Shown piece after piece: positions 27,077 through 38,165 of a stretch of 51,981 nucleotides of DNA. Source of the DNA: Pseudomonadota bacterium (GTDB lineage Bacteria; Pseudomonadota; Alphaproteobacteria; Rhodobacterales; Rhodobacteraceae); the NCBI GenBank assembly GCA_021845805.1, contig JAJZVD010000023.1:1-51981 (forward strand). The letters run 5' to 3'. Under the pieces are notes generated by a model that ran no database searches, was not told the DNA's origin, and saw only the letters and a program-made list of their open reading frames with translations. Position 1 is the first letter of the stretch; each line of letters opens with the position of its first letter. The position numbers and the translations under genes are program-made.

Positions 27077-27616
27077 ATGGAACTGGCTACGATCGTCGTG
27101 CAGCCCGTCATCCCGGCGGAACGCTTCGTGCTGCGGCCGATCCGGAAATCCGATGCGGGGCTGATGGCGCTTTATACCGGCGACCGCCGCGTGGCCGAGG
27201 CCACGCGCTCGATCCCGCATCCGCTGCCGCCCGGCGCGACCGAGGCCTTCATCGCCCGCGCGATGTCGACCGGCCGCGATCAGGATGTCTGGGTGATGGA
27301 CGGCTCGGCCCACCATCTGGCCGAGGTGCTGGGGGTGATCGGGCTGAAGCGGATGGATCGCGGCCAGAGCGAGATCGGCTACTGGGTGGCGCCGGCCTTC
27401 TGGAACACGGGTTTTGCCAGCGAGGCGGTGCGCACGCTGGTCGAGGCCAATCCGCAGGGCGCGCGCACGATCTTTGCCGAGGTGTTCCAGGACAATCCCG
27501 TTTCGGCCCGGGTGCTGACCAACTGCGGCTTCGAATACCTTGGCGATGCCGAGACCTATTCGGTGGCCCGCGACAGCCGCGTGCCGACCTGGACCTATCT
27601 GAAGCGTCTGGGCTAG
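27077..27616 (+). CDS. GNAT N-acetyltransferase, RimJ/RimL type
   Basis: 179-aa acetyltransferase located between rpmA and obgE, a position commonly held by such a gene in Rhodobacteraceae, to my knowledge. The RFVLRPIRKSDAGLM strand, the EIGYWVAPAFWNTGFASEAV region and ENPVSARVLTNCGFEYLG-like segment (here DNPVSARVLTNCGF) define the fold. The substrate could be a ribosomal protein, but this is a guess based on location. Confidence 0.87.
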   Translation: MELATIVVQPVIPAERFVLRPIRKSDAGLMALYTGDRRVAEATRSIPHPLPPGATEAFIARAMSTGRDQDVWVMDGSAHHLAEVLGVIGLKRMDRGQSEIGYWVAPAFWNTGFASEAVRTLVEANPQGARTIFAEVFQDNPVSARVLTNCGFEYLGDAETYSVARDSRVPTWTYLKRLG

Positions 27617-27617
27617 G

Positions 27618-27699
27618 GCGGGGGCGGCTGCCCCCGCACCCCCGCCCGGAGGGGCAGTCTGCCCCTCCGGACCACCCCGAGGACATGCGAGGACCGACA
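27618..27699 (+). repeat. Intergenic double hairpin plus tail, copy C
   Basis: First hairpin GCGGGGGC / GCCCCCGC (27618-27637). A second perfect 10-bp hairpin CCGGAGGGGC / GCCCCTCCGG follows (27646-27670), then a tail CACCCCGAGGACATGCGAGG. The layout resembles the repeats at 8835 and 30465, with an inserted hairpin and a diverged tail. Confidence 0.6.
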
Positions 27700-28224
27700 A
27701 TGGACGCGGCAGGGCGGGCAGAGCTGCGAGAGGCGCGCGAAGGCGACCTTCCGGCGATCCGCGACATCTACAACCACGCGGTGGCGCATTCGACCGCGAT
27801 CTGGAACGAGGTTCTGGTGGACGTCGAGAACCGCCGCGCCTGGTGGCAGGCGCGGCGGGCCTCGGGCTATCCGGTGCTGGTGGCGGTGCGGGGCGAAACG
27901 GTGCTGGGCTATGCGAGCTTCGGCGACTGGCGCGCCTTCGACGGCTTCCGCGGCACGGTGGAACATTCGGTCTATGTGGCCGAGGGCGCGCAGGGGCAGG
28001 GGCTGGGCCGCGCGCTGATGACGGCGCTGATCGCGCGGGCGCGCGCGATCGGCAAGCATGTGATGGTGGGCGGGATCGAGTCGGGCAATGCGGGCTCGCT
28101 GGCGCTGCACCGGGCGATGGGCTTCCGCGAGGTGGGGCGGCATCGCGAGGTGGGGCAGAAGTTCGGCCGCTGGCTGGACCTGACCTTCATGGAACTGGTG
28201 CTGGACGACCGACCGCGCCCCTGA
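27700..28224 (+). CDS. GNAT N-acetyltransferase, phosphinothricin acetyltransferase-like
   Basis: 174-aa GNAT of the PAT/YncA group. Typical features: LREAREGDLPAIRDIYNHAVAHSTAIWNE at the N-terminus, HSVYVAEGAQGQGLGRALMTALI (acetyl-CoA site, about residues 88-110) and IESGNAGSLALHRAMGFREVG. Members acetylate phosphinothricin or methionine sulfoximine/sulfone; the native substrate is unknown. The ATG at 27700 has GAGGA 7 bases upstream; an in-frame ATG at 27685 is too close to its own site. Confidence 0.88.
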   Translation: MDAAGRAELREAREGDLPAIRDIYNHAVAHSTAIWNEVLVDVENRRAWWQARRASGYPVLVAVRGETVLGYASFGDWRAFDGFRGTVEHSVYVAEGAQGQGLGRALMTALIARARAIGKHVMVGGIESGNAGSLALHRAMGFREVGRHREVGQKFGRWLDLTFMELVLDDRPRP

Positions 28225-28230
28225 CATCGC

Positions 28231-30448
<2,218 letters not shown>

Positions 30449-30464
30449 GGGCCGATGGGGCGGA

Positions 30465-30519
30465 GCGGGGGTTTCACACCCCCGCACCCCCGTGGGATAT
30501 TTGGGGACAGAAAATGGGG
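30465..30519 (+). repeat. Intergenic hairpin plus conserved tail, copy B
   Basis: Hairpin GCGGGGG / CCCCCGC (30465-30485) followed by ACCCCCGTGGGATATTTG and GGGACAGAAAATGGGG. The tail matches copy A at 8855-8889 closely and supplies the likely ATG of proA (30514). Confidence 0.7.
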
Positions 30520-31791
30520 CAGGCGATGCCGGAGGGGCAGGGCGCGGGCGATCTGATGGCGGCGATGGGCCGGGCGGCGCGGGCGGCGGCGGCGGAGCTG
30601 GCCTTTGCCCCGGCCGCGGCGAAGCGCGCGGCGCTGGAGGCGGCGGCAGAGGCCGTCTGGGCGCGGCGGGCCGAGATCGTGGCGGCCAATGCGCAGGATC
30701 TGGACTACGGCCGCGACAAGGGGCTGAGCGCGGCCATGATGGACCGGCTGATGCTGGACGAGGCGCGCATCGGCGGCATCGTCGCGGGCCTGCGCGCCGT
30801 GGCGGCGCAGCCCGACCCGGTGGGGGCGGTGCTGGCGGAATGGGACATGCCCTCGGGGCTGCACATCCGCCGGGTGCGCACGCCGATCGGCGTGGTGGGC
30901 GTCATCTATGAAAGCCGCCCGAATGTGACGGCGGATGCCGGCGCGCTGTGCCTGAAGGCAGGCAATGCGGTGATCCTGCGGGGGGGATCTGAAAGCTTCC
31001 ATTCGAGCCGCGCGATCCACGCCTGCCTGGTCGAGGGGGTGAAGGCCGCCGGGCTGCCCGAGGCCGCGATCCAGCTTGTACCGACGCGCGACCGGGCGAT
31101 GGTGGGCGAGATGCTGCGCGCCGTGGGGTTCATCGACGTGATCGTGCCGCGCGGCGGCAAGGGGCTGGTGGGCCGGGTGCAGGACGAGGCGCGGGTGCCC
31201 GTCTTCGCGCATCTGGAAGGGATCGTGCATGTCTATGTCGACAAGGCCGCCGACCCGGCCAGGGCGCTGGCCGTGGTGCTGAACGCCAAGACCCGGCGCA
31301 CCGGCATCTGCGGTGCGGCCGAATGCCTGCTGGTGGACCGGCCGGTGGCGGCGACGCTGGGCCGCGATCTGGTGGCCGGGCTGGTGGCGGCGGGGGTGCG
31401 GGTGCATGCCGATGCCGATCTGGCGGCCTTTCCCGGCACGCTGCCCGCGACCCCCGAGGACTGGGGGCGCGAGTATCTGGACATGGACATTGCCGCGAAG
31501 GTGGTTGACGGGGTCGATGGCGCCATCGCCCATATCCGCCAGTATGGCTCGAACCACACCGACGCCATCCTGACCGAGGATGACGCGGCGGCAGAGCGGT
31601 TCTTCACCCGGCTCGACTCGGCCATCCTGATGCGCAACGCCTCGACCCAGTTCGCCGACGGCGGCGAATTCGGGATGGGCGCCGAGATCGGCATCGCCAC
31701 CGGCAAGCTGCATGCCCGCGGCCCGGTGGGGGCCGAGCAACTGACAAGCTTCAAGTACCTCGTCGTGGGCAACGGAACCCTGCGGGCCTGA
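30514..31791 (+). CDS. proA: Glutamate-5-semialdehyde dehydrogenase (gamma-glutamyl phosphate reductase)
   Basis: 425 aa, second enzyme of proline synthesis, NADPH-dependent. Family segments: [37 protein letters not shown] (about residues 105-141), [10 protein letters not shown], and the catalytic-Cys region [15 protein letters not shown] took the ATG at 30514, which falls in the tail of a repeated element; ATG 30526 is an alternative. Operon with proB, though a hairpin lies between. Confidence 0.96.
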   Translation: MGQAMPEGQGAGDLMAAMGRAARAAAAELAFAPAAAKRAALEAAAEAVWARRAEIVAANAQDLDYGRDKGLSAAMMDRLMLDEARIGGIVAGLRAVAAQPDPVGAVLAEWDMPSGLHIRRVRTPIGVVGVIYESRPNVTADAGALCLKAGNAVILRGGSESFHSSRAIHACLVEGVKAAGLPEAAIQLVPTRDRAMVGEMLRAVGFIDVIVPRGGKGLVGRVQDEARVPVFAHLEGIVHVYVDKAADPARALAVVLNAKTRRTGICGAAECLLVDRPVAATLGRDLVAGLVAAGVRVHADADLAAFPGTLPATPEDWGREYLDMDIAAKVVDGVDGAIAHIRQYGSNHTDAILTEDDAAAERFFTRLDSAILMRNASTQFADGGEFGMGAEIGIATGKLHARGPVGAEQLTSFKYLVVGNGTLRA

Positions 31792-31793
31792 GC

Positions 31794-32390
31794 CTACCAG
31801 ACGAGCCGGATCTCGCCCTCGGCCATCTCGACGGCAAGCTGCCGGTCGGCGCGGCGCATCTCGAGCGGCGCCAGCATGAAATGCACCTGCGCGGCGGTGA
31901 CGGCGGCCCCGGCGTCGGGTGTCTCCAGCAGCGCCCAGAGCCCGGGGTCCACCTTCATCCGGGGGGCGGTGCCGCGGATCAGCCAGCGGCCGTCCTCCTG
32001 CGTCACCGCGATCCGGCCGCCATAGGGCATCGCGGTTTCAAGGCACTGGATCAGCAGGAAGGCCAGCTTGACCTCGGCGCGCGGCGGATCGCCCTGGGGC
32101 GCCCACTCGATCGTCAGGCGACCGCCGCGGGTGGTGTCGGCCAGGATCGAGACGACCTCGGGCCGCCCCATCCGCTGCCCCTCGCCGGCCGCACCGAAGG
32201 CCACCCGGTAGAAGCGGATGCGGGCATTCGCCGCCGTCACGCTTTCGGCGATCAGCGCCAGTTCCGGGCTGTTGGCGGCCGGGGTCATCGACAACAGTTC
32301 GACCCCATTGCCGATGGCGCCCAGCGGGCTGATAAGATCGTGGCAGATTCGGGAACCGATCAGGTCAAGCAGGTCGTGCGTCTGTGGCAT
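31794..32390 (-). CDS. chpT: Histidine phosphotransferase ChpT
   Basis: 198-aa phosphotransferase that in alphaproteobacteria relays phosphate from CckA to CtrA (and CpdR). The phosphorylatable His is in GSRICHDLISPLGAIGNGVELL (His17); a degenerate ATPase-like domain follows. CckA and CtrA are not in the window. The start at 32390 is only 22 bases from the divergent DUF3553 start, so promoters must lie inside coding sequence unless ChpT starts further upstream (frame open to 32543). Confidence 0.88.
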   Translation of the reverse strand: MPQTHDLLDLIGSRICHDLISPLGAIGNGVELLSMTPAANSPELALIAESVTAANARIRFYRVAFGAAGEGQRMGRPEVVSILADTTRGGRLTIEWAPQGDPPRAEVKLAFLLIQCLETAMPYGGRIAVTQEDGRWLIRGTAPRMKVDPGLWALLETPDAGAAVTAAQVHFMLAPLEMRRADRQLAVEMAEGEIRLVW

Positions 32391-32412
32391 CTGGGACTTC
32401 CAAGGGGCTTTC

Positions 32413-32613
32413 GTGGCAGGCATCAACGACATTCTGGAACCTGGGATGCTGGTCAGGCACCCGGATCGCCCGGACTGGGGGCTGGGGCAGGTCCAGTCGC
32501 GGATCGGGGCGCGGATCACCGTCACATTCGAGCACGCGGGCAAGATTGTGATCGACGGCGACAGGATTGCGCTGATCCCTGACCGAACCGGTCAGAACCA
32601 CTATGGGTTGTAA
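32413..32613 (+). CDS. DUF3553 family protein
   Basis: 66-aa protein with the DUF3553 pattern LEPGMLVRHPDRPDWGLGQVQS and GKIVIDGDRIALIP, a short beta-rich domain (in larger proteins found at UvrD-type helicase C-termini). Function alone unknown. GTG start at 32413 with AAGGGGC just upstream. Divergent from chpT. Confidence 0.82.
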   Translation: MAGINDILEPGMLVRHPDRPDWGLGQVQSRIGARITVTFEHAGKIVIDGDRIALIPDRTGQNHYGL

Positions 32614-32740
32614 TTCCATTCCGTTGCAACCATCGGATGCAGCCGCGGCGCCGCGCCGCGCGTTGCTGTTGCATTCGGACCATGCAGGGCCTACAACCCC
32701 GCGACCAGTCCGACGGACCCCAGCAGCAGTTGCCGCGCCA

Positions 32741-33526
32741 ATGATTTCCTATGAGCCATATCTGCAGGTCCGGCTGGCGCGGGACGAGCAGGATCTTCTG
32801 GCGGCACAGCGCCTGCGTTACACGGTCTTTGTCGAGGAACTCGGCGGGTCGGGGGCGCTGGTCGATCATGACCGGCGGCTGGAGCGCGACGAGTTCGATC
32901 CCGTCTTCGAGCATCTGATCCTGGTCGACACCCGCCGCGACGCGGCCGCGCTGGAACATGTGGTGGGCGTCTATCGTCTGCTGACCGGCGAGCAGGCGGC
33001 GGCCTTCGGCCGGTTTTATTCGGAAGGCGAATACGATCTTGGTCCGCTCAAGCGCAGTGGGCGGCGGCTGGTCGAGTTGGGCCGGTCCTGCGTGCATCCC
33101 GATTTCCGCGGCGGCACCGCGATGTTCCACCTGTGGAACGGGCTGGCCGACTATGTGCTGGAACGCGAGATCGAGATCATGTTCGGCGTGGCCAGCTTTC
33201 ACGGCACCGATGTCGAGGCGCTGAAGATGCCGCTGTCCTATCTGCATCACAACCACCTGGCGCCCGAGGCGCTTCGGGTGCGGGTGCTGCCCGAGCATTT
33301 CCAGACCATGAACCTGGTGCCCGCCGACCAGATCGACCGCCGCGCCGCGATGGTGGGGACACCCGCGCTGATCAAGGCCTATATCCGCCTTGGCGGATTC
33401 GTGGGCGAGGGCGCCTTCATCGACCGGCCCTTCAACACCACCGACGTGTGCCTGCTGATGGACACGGCGGCGATGTCGGAAAAGCACAAGGGCTTCTACA
33501 CCCGCAAGTTCGAGGCGAAGGCGTGA
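32741..33526 (+). CDS. olsB: L-ornithine N-alpha-acyltransferase
   Basis: 261-aa GNAT-fold acyl-ACP-dependent enzyme, first step of ornithine-lipid synthesis (ornithine to lyso-ornithine lipid). Conserved features: RYTVFVEELGG, GVYRLLTGEQA, ELGRSCVHPDFRGG and a C-terminal DVCLLMDT; it lacks autoinducer-synthase features. The ATG at 32741 gives the family N-terminus. Its stop overlaps olsA as GTGA. Ornithine lipids are phosphorus-free membrane lipids. Confidence 0.92.
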   Translation: MISYEPYLQVRLARDEQDLLAAQRLRYTVFVEELGGSGALVDHDRRLERDEFDPVFEHLILVDTRRDAAALEHVVGVYRLLTGEQAAAFGRFYSEGEYDLGPLKRSGRRLVELGRSCVHPDFRGGTAMFHLWNGLADYVLEREIEIMFGVASFHGTDVEALKMPLSYLHHNHLAPEALRVRVLPEHFQTMNLVPADQIDRRAAMVGTPALIKAYIRLGGFVGEGAFIDRPFNTTDVCLLMDTAAMSEKHKGFYTRKFEAKA

Positions 33527-34344
33527 GCGCAAGGCCCTGGACGCCCGAAGATGCGCCGGTCCCGGTCCGCATCGGGGCGGGGGGATGGCTGCGCGCGGTG
33601 CTGCGGGGCGGGCCGCTGTTCGCGATCACCTATGGCTGTCTGGCCATCCTGCTGCTGGTGCGGCTGGTGGAACGGCCGCTGTGCGGGCTGAACCGTCCGG
33701 TGACGCCCTACATCACCCAGTTCGTGTGCAAATCGGCCTATGCGATCCTTGGCATCCGGATGCGGGTGGTGGGCAGGCCGATGACCGGCAACGGGGCGGT
33801 GGTGGCCAACCATGCCTCGTGGCTGGACATCTTCACCCTGAACGCGCCGCAGCGGATCTATTTCGTGGCCAAGTCCGAGGTGTCCGGCTGGGCGGGGATC
33901 GGCTGGCTGGCGCGGGCGACGGGCACGGTCTTCATCAACCGCAAGGGGACCGAGGCCAAGAAGCAGCAGGACCTGTTCGAGGCGCGGCTCAGGGCGGGCC
34001 ACCGGCTTCTGTTCTTCCCCGAGGGCACCAGCACCGACAGCCTGCGCGTGCTGCCGTTCAAGTCCACGCTTTTCGCCGCCTTCTTTGCCGACGGGCTGGC
34101 CGAGGTGCTTCAGATCCAGCCGGTCAGCGTGATCTACCGCTCTCCCGATCCGGCCGACCCTCAGTTCTACGGCTGGTGGGGGGCGATGGACTTCGCGCCG
34201 CATCTGCTGAAGCTGCTGGCGGCGCGGCGGCAGGGATCGGTCGAGATCGTGTTCCACGACCCCGTGCGGGTCGGGGATTTCCCCAACCGCAAGGCGCTGG
34301 CCGCCTATTGCGAGGCGAAGGTGCGCAGCGCCTTTCCGGCGTAG
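33523..34344 (+). CDS. olsA: Lyso-ornithine lipid O-acyltransferase
   Basis: 273-aa PlsC-type acyltransferase, second step of ornithine-lipid synthesis; some OlsA also acylate lysophosphatidic acid. A membrane segment lies at about residues 30-48. The HX4D motif is in NHASWLD (His97-Asp102) and the second motif is FFPEGTSTD. The GTG start at 33523 overlaps the olsB stop by 4 bases, so the pair is coupled. Confidence 0.92.
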   Translation: MSARPWTPEDAPVPVRIGAGGWLRAVLRGGPLFAITYGCLAILLLVRLVERPLCGLNRPVTPYITQFVCKSAYAILGIRMRVVGRPMTGNGAVVANHASWLDIFTLNAPQRIYFVAKSEVSGWAGIGWLARATGTVFINRKGTEAKKQQDLFEARLRAGHRLLFFPEGTSTDSLRVLPFKSTLFAAFFADGLAEVLQIQPVSVIYRSPDPADPQFYGWWGAMDFAPHLLKLLAARRQGSVEIVFHDPVRVGDFPNRKALAAYCEAKVRSAFPA

Positions 34345-34368
34345 CGGGGCGGGGCGGGGCGCCGCGCC

Positions 34369-34989
34369 TCAGCCCAGCGGCGCGATCAGGGCCTTCAGCG
34401 CGGCCACCGCGTCGTCCTCGCGCCAGATCTCTTCGCCCAGGGCGAAGAAGTCGGTGATCGGCGCCAGCGTGGCGATGCGTTCCACCGTCAGGGCGCCTTC
34501 GGCCACAACCGGCACCTCGATCATCTCGGACCACCAGGCAAAGAGGTCATCGGGCGCGTGGCTGCCGTCGCCCAGCGGTGTGTCGCCCACCGGGCCGAAG
34601 GCGACGTAGTCGGCCCCGGCCTCGCCCGCGCCCATGCCTTCGTGGCGTGAGGCGCCGCAGAAGGCCCCCACGATCGCGTCATCGCCCAGATCCTTGCGCG
34701 CCTTGCGGATGTTGCGCGCGCCGTCGGGCAGGTGCACGCCGTCCAGCCCGTGACGTTCGACCAGCCGCAGATGGGTGTCGATCACCAGCGCCACGTCGCG
34801 CGCATGGGCCACCTCGCGCAGGGCATCGGCGGCCCGCGCGATGCGGTCTTCGTCGCGCGTGGCCAGGCTCAGCCGCAGGCAGGCGATCTCGGCCGCGTCA
34901 AGCACGGCCGCCAGCCGGTCGGGGAACAGATCCAGTTCGAAGGCGGGCGGAGTAATCAGGTAAAGCTGCGGGCGGTCGGCATTCGGCAT
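34369..34989 (-). CDS. Thiamine phosphate synthase family protein
   Basis: 206-aa TIM-barrel protein of the ThiE/TenI family. It has QLYLITPP at the N-terminus, VALVIDTHLRL, DGVHLPDGARN and DYVAFGPVGDTPLG. The usual phosphate-binding serine-rich loop is altered (GPVGDTPLGDGSH), so it may be a divergent paralogue rather than the main thiamine enzyme. Convergent with olsA, 25 bases away. Confidence 0.8.
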   Translation of the reverse strand: MPNADRPQLYLITPPAFELDLFPDRLAAVLDAAEIACLRLSLATRDEDRIARAADALREVAHARDVALVIDTHLRLVERHGLDGVHLPDGARNIRKARKDLGDDAIVGAFCGASRHEGMGAGEAGADYVAFGPVGDTPLGDGSHAPDDLFAWWSEMIEVPVVAEGALTVERIATLAPITDFFALGEEIWREDDAVAALKALIAPLG

Positions 34990-35044
34990 GGCGGGGTCCT
35001 GTGGGTTTCCGCCGTGGTAGCGGGTTTTCCGGGCTTTGCAAACC

Positions 35045-36424
35045 TCAGCAGTTCGGCACGTTCACCGCGAGCCCGCCCAGCGAGGTTTCCTTGTACTTCT
35101 CGTGCATGTCATGGCCGGTCTGGCGCATCGTCTCGATGCAGGCGTCCAGGCTGACAAGGTGGATGCCGTCGCCGCGCAGCGCAAGGCTTGCGGCCGACAC
35201 CGCCTTGATCGCGCCCAGCCCGTTGCGTTCGATGCAGGGCACCTGCACCAGCCCCTTCACCGGGTCGCAGGTCATCCCCAGGTGATGTTCCAGCGCGATT
35301 TCGGCGGCATTTTCCACCTGTTCGGGCGTTCCGCCCAGCACCGCGGCCAGCCCCGCCGCCGCCATCGCCGAGGCGCTGCCGACCTCGGCCTGGCAGCCGC
35401 ATTCGGCGCCCGAGATGCTGGCGTTGTGCTTGACCAGGCCGCCCACCGCGGCGGCGGTCAGAAGGAACTCGCCGACCCGGCCGGCGGTGGCGCCGGGCAC
35501 ATGGTCCAGCCAGTAGCGGATGACGGCGGGCACCACGCCCGCCGCGCCGTTGGTGGGCGCGGTCACCACCTGGCCTCCTGCGGCGTTCTCTTCGTTCACC
35601 GCCATGGCATAGACGCTCATCCAGTCGTTGATCGTGTGCGGCGGGGTCAGGTTCAGCCCGCGTTCGGCCAGAAGCGCCGCGTGGATGCCGGGCGCGCGGC
35701 GGCGCACCTTCAGCCCGCCCGGAAGGATGCCCCCGGTTTCCAGCCCGCGCTGGATGCAGGCGTTCATCACCTGCCAGATCCGCGCGATCCCGGCGTCAAG
35801 TTCGGCGGCGCTGCGGAACTTCAGCTCGTTCTGGCGCTTCATCTGGGCGATGGTCAGGCCCGAGGCGGCGGCCATCCGCAGCATCTCCTCGGCGGTCTCG
35901 AACGGGTAGGGCACGCCCGCCGGGCCGCCCGTCTTGGCCCCGCCCGCCGCCGCCTGTTCCGCCGCGGTCAGCACGAAGCCGCCGCCGATCGAATAGAACG
36001 TTTCCTGCAGGATCACGTCGCCCTGGGCGTCGGTGGCCGACAGGATCATGCCGTTCGCATGGCCGGGCAGGGCGGGCCCGTAATCGAAGGCCAGATCGGT
36101 GGCCGGGTCGAAGGCCAGCGGCGGCAGGCCCGGGGGCGTCACCATCTTTTCTGCCCGGATCGCGGCCAGCGCGGCGTCGGCCTTCACCGCGTCATAGGTC
36201 GCGGGCGCGAACCCCGCGAGGCCCAGGATGGTGGCGCGGTCGGTGGCGTGACCCACGCCCGTGAAGGCAAGGCTGCCGTGCAGCGAGGCGCGCAGGCCGT
36301 GGAACTGGAACGGGCTGTCGCGCAGCATCTGAAGAAAGCGCCCCGCGGCCACCATCGGGCCCATCGTGTGGCTCGACGAGGGGCCGATGCCGACCTTGAA
36401 CATATCGAAGACAGACAGGAACAT
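35045..36424 (-). CDS. sdaA: L-serine ammonia-lyase (iron-sulfur type)
   Basis: 459-aa single-chain serine dehydratase that converts serine to pyruvate and ammonia with a [4Fe-4S] cluster. The N-terminal domain opens with [21 protein letters not shown]; cluster cysteines are visible in [12 protein letters not shown] and in [14 protein letters not shown]. Length matches the fused alpha/beta form. The start at 36424 removes a Pro/Arg-rich false extension. Confidence 0.95.
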   Translation of the reverse strand: MFLSVFDMFKVGIGPSSSHTMGPMVAAGRFLQMLRDSPFQFHGLRASLHGSLAFTGVGHATDRATILGLAGFAPATYDAVKADAALAAIRAEKMVTPPGLPPLAFDPATDLAFDYGPALPGHANGMILSATDAQGDVILQETFYSIGGGFVLTAAEQAAAGGAKTGGPAGVPYPFETAEEMLRMAAASGLTIAQMKRQNELKFRSAAELDAGIARIWQVMNACIQRGLETGGILPGGLKVRRRAPGIHAALLAERGLNLTPPHTINDWMSVYAMAVNEENAAGGQVVTAPTNGAAGVVPAVIRYWLDHVPGATAGRVGEFLLTAAAVGGLVKHNASISGAECGCQAEVGSASAMAAAGLAAVLGGTPEQVENAAEIALEHHLGMTCDPVKGLVQVPCIERNGLGAIKAVSAASLALRGDGIHLVSLDACIETMRQTGHDMHEKYKETSLGGLAVNVPNC

Positions 36425-36542
36425 GCGCGCGCTTCCCCCGGTGGTGCGGGGTGCAGAGTGCGGCGGCGGCGCCCCGAATGCGAGAGCGAAAGCGACGCTT
36501 TGGGGCGGAAAGCGCGGGGGCGGGGCCGGGGTCAGGCCGCGG

Positions 36543-37208
36543 TCAGGCCGGGGCCGTGAAGGGGGTGGGGCCCAGCCCCTCGGCCGCGGCGGCGTGGCGG
36601 GCGGCAGGGCGGGTTTCCAGCGCGGCGGCCAGCGCCGACAGCGCCGGGTGCGCCGCAAGGTCGAACCAGTCGTCGCCTTCGGCCGACAGCAGGCCCGCCC
36701 AGCGGATCATCACCGCCAGATACCAGCAGAGAACCGATGGCGCGGCGGGGTCCAGCCAGCCCGGGTGCGTGGCGGCCACGGTATCAAGCAGGGCGAAATG
36801 GCGCCGGATCCGGGCCGAGCCGATGTCGCGAAAGTCGTCCTGCACCCCGGGGTCGGGGCCGACATGCCGGGCGGGATGGAACAGCCGCGCAAGGTCGGGG
36901 TGCAGCGTGTTCGACGTGAAGAACAGCCAGGACAGGAACGCCCCCCGCCCCGGCGCCCCCGGCGCGGGCGCAAGGCCCGGATACCGGTCGGCCAGGCTCA
37001 GCAGGATCGCGCCGGTCTCGAAGACCGGGCCCGTGTCGGTGTCCAGCACCGGCACCAGCCCCTGCGGATTGAGCGCGCGGAAGGCCGGGGCGGCCAGCCC
37101 GCCGCCCTTCGCGTCGACAAGGCGAACCTCCCACGGGGTGCCCAGCTCCTCGAGCGTCAGACGTACGATCAGCCCGGCCGTGTCCGGCACGGTGTGAAGC
37201 CTGTCCAT
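36543..37208 (-). CDS. Glutathione S-transferase family protein
   Basis: 221-aa GST-fold protein. The thioredoxin-like N-terminus includes LEELGTPWEVRLVD, the cis-Pro region GLVPVLD and ETGAILLSLADRYP (glutathione contact, residues about 62-77), followed by the all-helical domain. Substrate unknown. It reads divergently from rpiA over 163 bp, a stretch with GC-rich inverted repeats and a TATAAG box at 37340-37345. Confidence 0.87.
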   Translation of the reverse strand: MDRLHTVPDTAGLIVRLTLEELGTPWEVRLVDAKGGGLAAPAFRALNPQGLVPVLDTDTGPVFETGAILLSLADRYPGLAPAPGAPGRGAFLSWLFFTSNTLHPDLARLFHPARHVGPDPGVQDDFRDIGSARIRRHFALLDTVAATHPGWLDPAAPSVLCWYLAVMIRWAGLLSAEGDDWFDLAAHPALSALAAALETRPAARHAAAAEGLGPTPFTAPA

Positions 37209-37371
37209 CCAGATACCTCCCGTTATTGGCATATGTTTGGCAAAGCTTTCGCCGCGGGTCACGCAAAATCGCCCGCGGGCGGGGCCGGGGGCGGCGCACT
37301 GCGGCGCGATTACGTCTCGCCGCCCGCGGCGACATTGCCTATAAGCGGGGCACCCAGTGAAGGAGTGCACC

Positions 37372-38160
37372 ATGGCCGGAGAGCTTTCCCCCATCGACAA
37401 GGCGAAATTCGTGGCCGCCAAACGCGCCGTGGACTTCGTCGAAGATGGCATGAAGGTGGGGCTGGGAACCGGATCGACCGCGGCCTGGATGGTGCGCTGC
37501 CTGGGGGAACTGGTGCGCGACCACGGGCTGCGCATCTCGGGTGTGCCCACCTCGAGCCGCACGGCGGACCTGGCGCGGCAGGTGGGGATCAAGATCATCA
37601 GCCTGGACGAGGCGAAGTGGCTGGACCTGACGATCGACGGCGCCGACGAATTCGACCGCGACCTGAACCTGATCAAGGGCGGCGGCGGGGCGCTCTTGCA
37701 GGAAAAGATCGTGGCGACGGCCAGCGACCAGATGATCGTGATTGCCGACGTGGCCAAGGAAGTGGCGCAACTGGGCGCCTTTCCCCTGCCGGTCGAGGTG
37801 ATCCCCTTTGGCTGGCAGACGACCAAGGCGCTGATCGAGGAGACGCTGGGCAGCATGGACGTTCTGGGCCACGGCACCACGCTGCGCATGAACGGCGACA
37901 GGCCCTTTGTCACCGACGAGGCGAACTACATCGTGGATCTGCACCTGCACCGGATCGGCAACGCGCGGCAGTTGTCGCTTGTGCTGAACCAGATCCCGGG
38001 TGTGGTGGAAAACGGGCTGTTCATCGACATCTGCGACACGGTGGTGATCGGCCACGGCGACGGCCGGGTGCAGGTGCGCGATGCCAGCAGCGGCGCGGTC
38101 GAGGAGACCCGGATCGAATTCGCGGCATCGGACAACCTGTTCGCCGACCTCGGGGAGTGA
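37372..38160 (+). CDS. rpiA: Ribose-5-phosphate isomerase A
   Basis: 262-aa enzyme interconverting ribose-5-phosphate and ribulose-5-phosphate. Motifs: GLGTGSTAAWMVRCL, TIDGADEFDRDLNLIKGGGGALLQEKIVA (split by the conserved Asp/Lys residues). GAAGGAG lies 6 bases before the ATG. It is followed by gor after 5 bases, so pentose-phosphate flux (NADPH supply) is next to an NADPH consumer. Confidence 0.97.
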   Translation: MAGELSPIDKAKFVAAKRAVDFVEDGMKVGLGTGSTAAWMVRCLGELVRDHGLRISGVPTSSRTADLARQVGIKIISLDEAKWLDLTIDGADEFDRDLNLIKGGGGALLQEKIVATASDQMIVIADVAKEVAQLGAFPLPVEVIPFGWQTTKALIEETLGSMDVLGHGTTLRMNGDRPFVTDEANYIVDLHLHRIGNARQLSLVLNQIPGVVENGLFIDICDTVVIGHGDGRVQVRDASSGAVEETRIEFAASDNLFADLGE

Positions 38161-38165
38161 CGGCG

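Noticed and set aside
36366-38165. Long N-terminal extension in frame with glutathione reductase
   Set aside because: It runs through rpiA and antisense to GST with no protein-like character; the family N-terminus begins at 38166.
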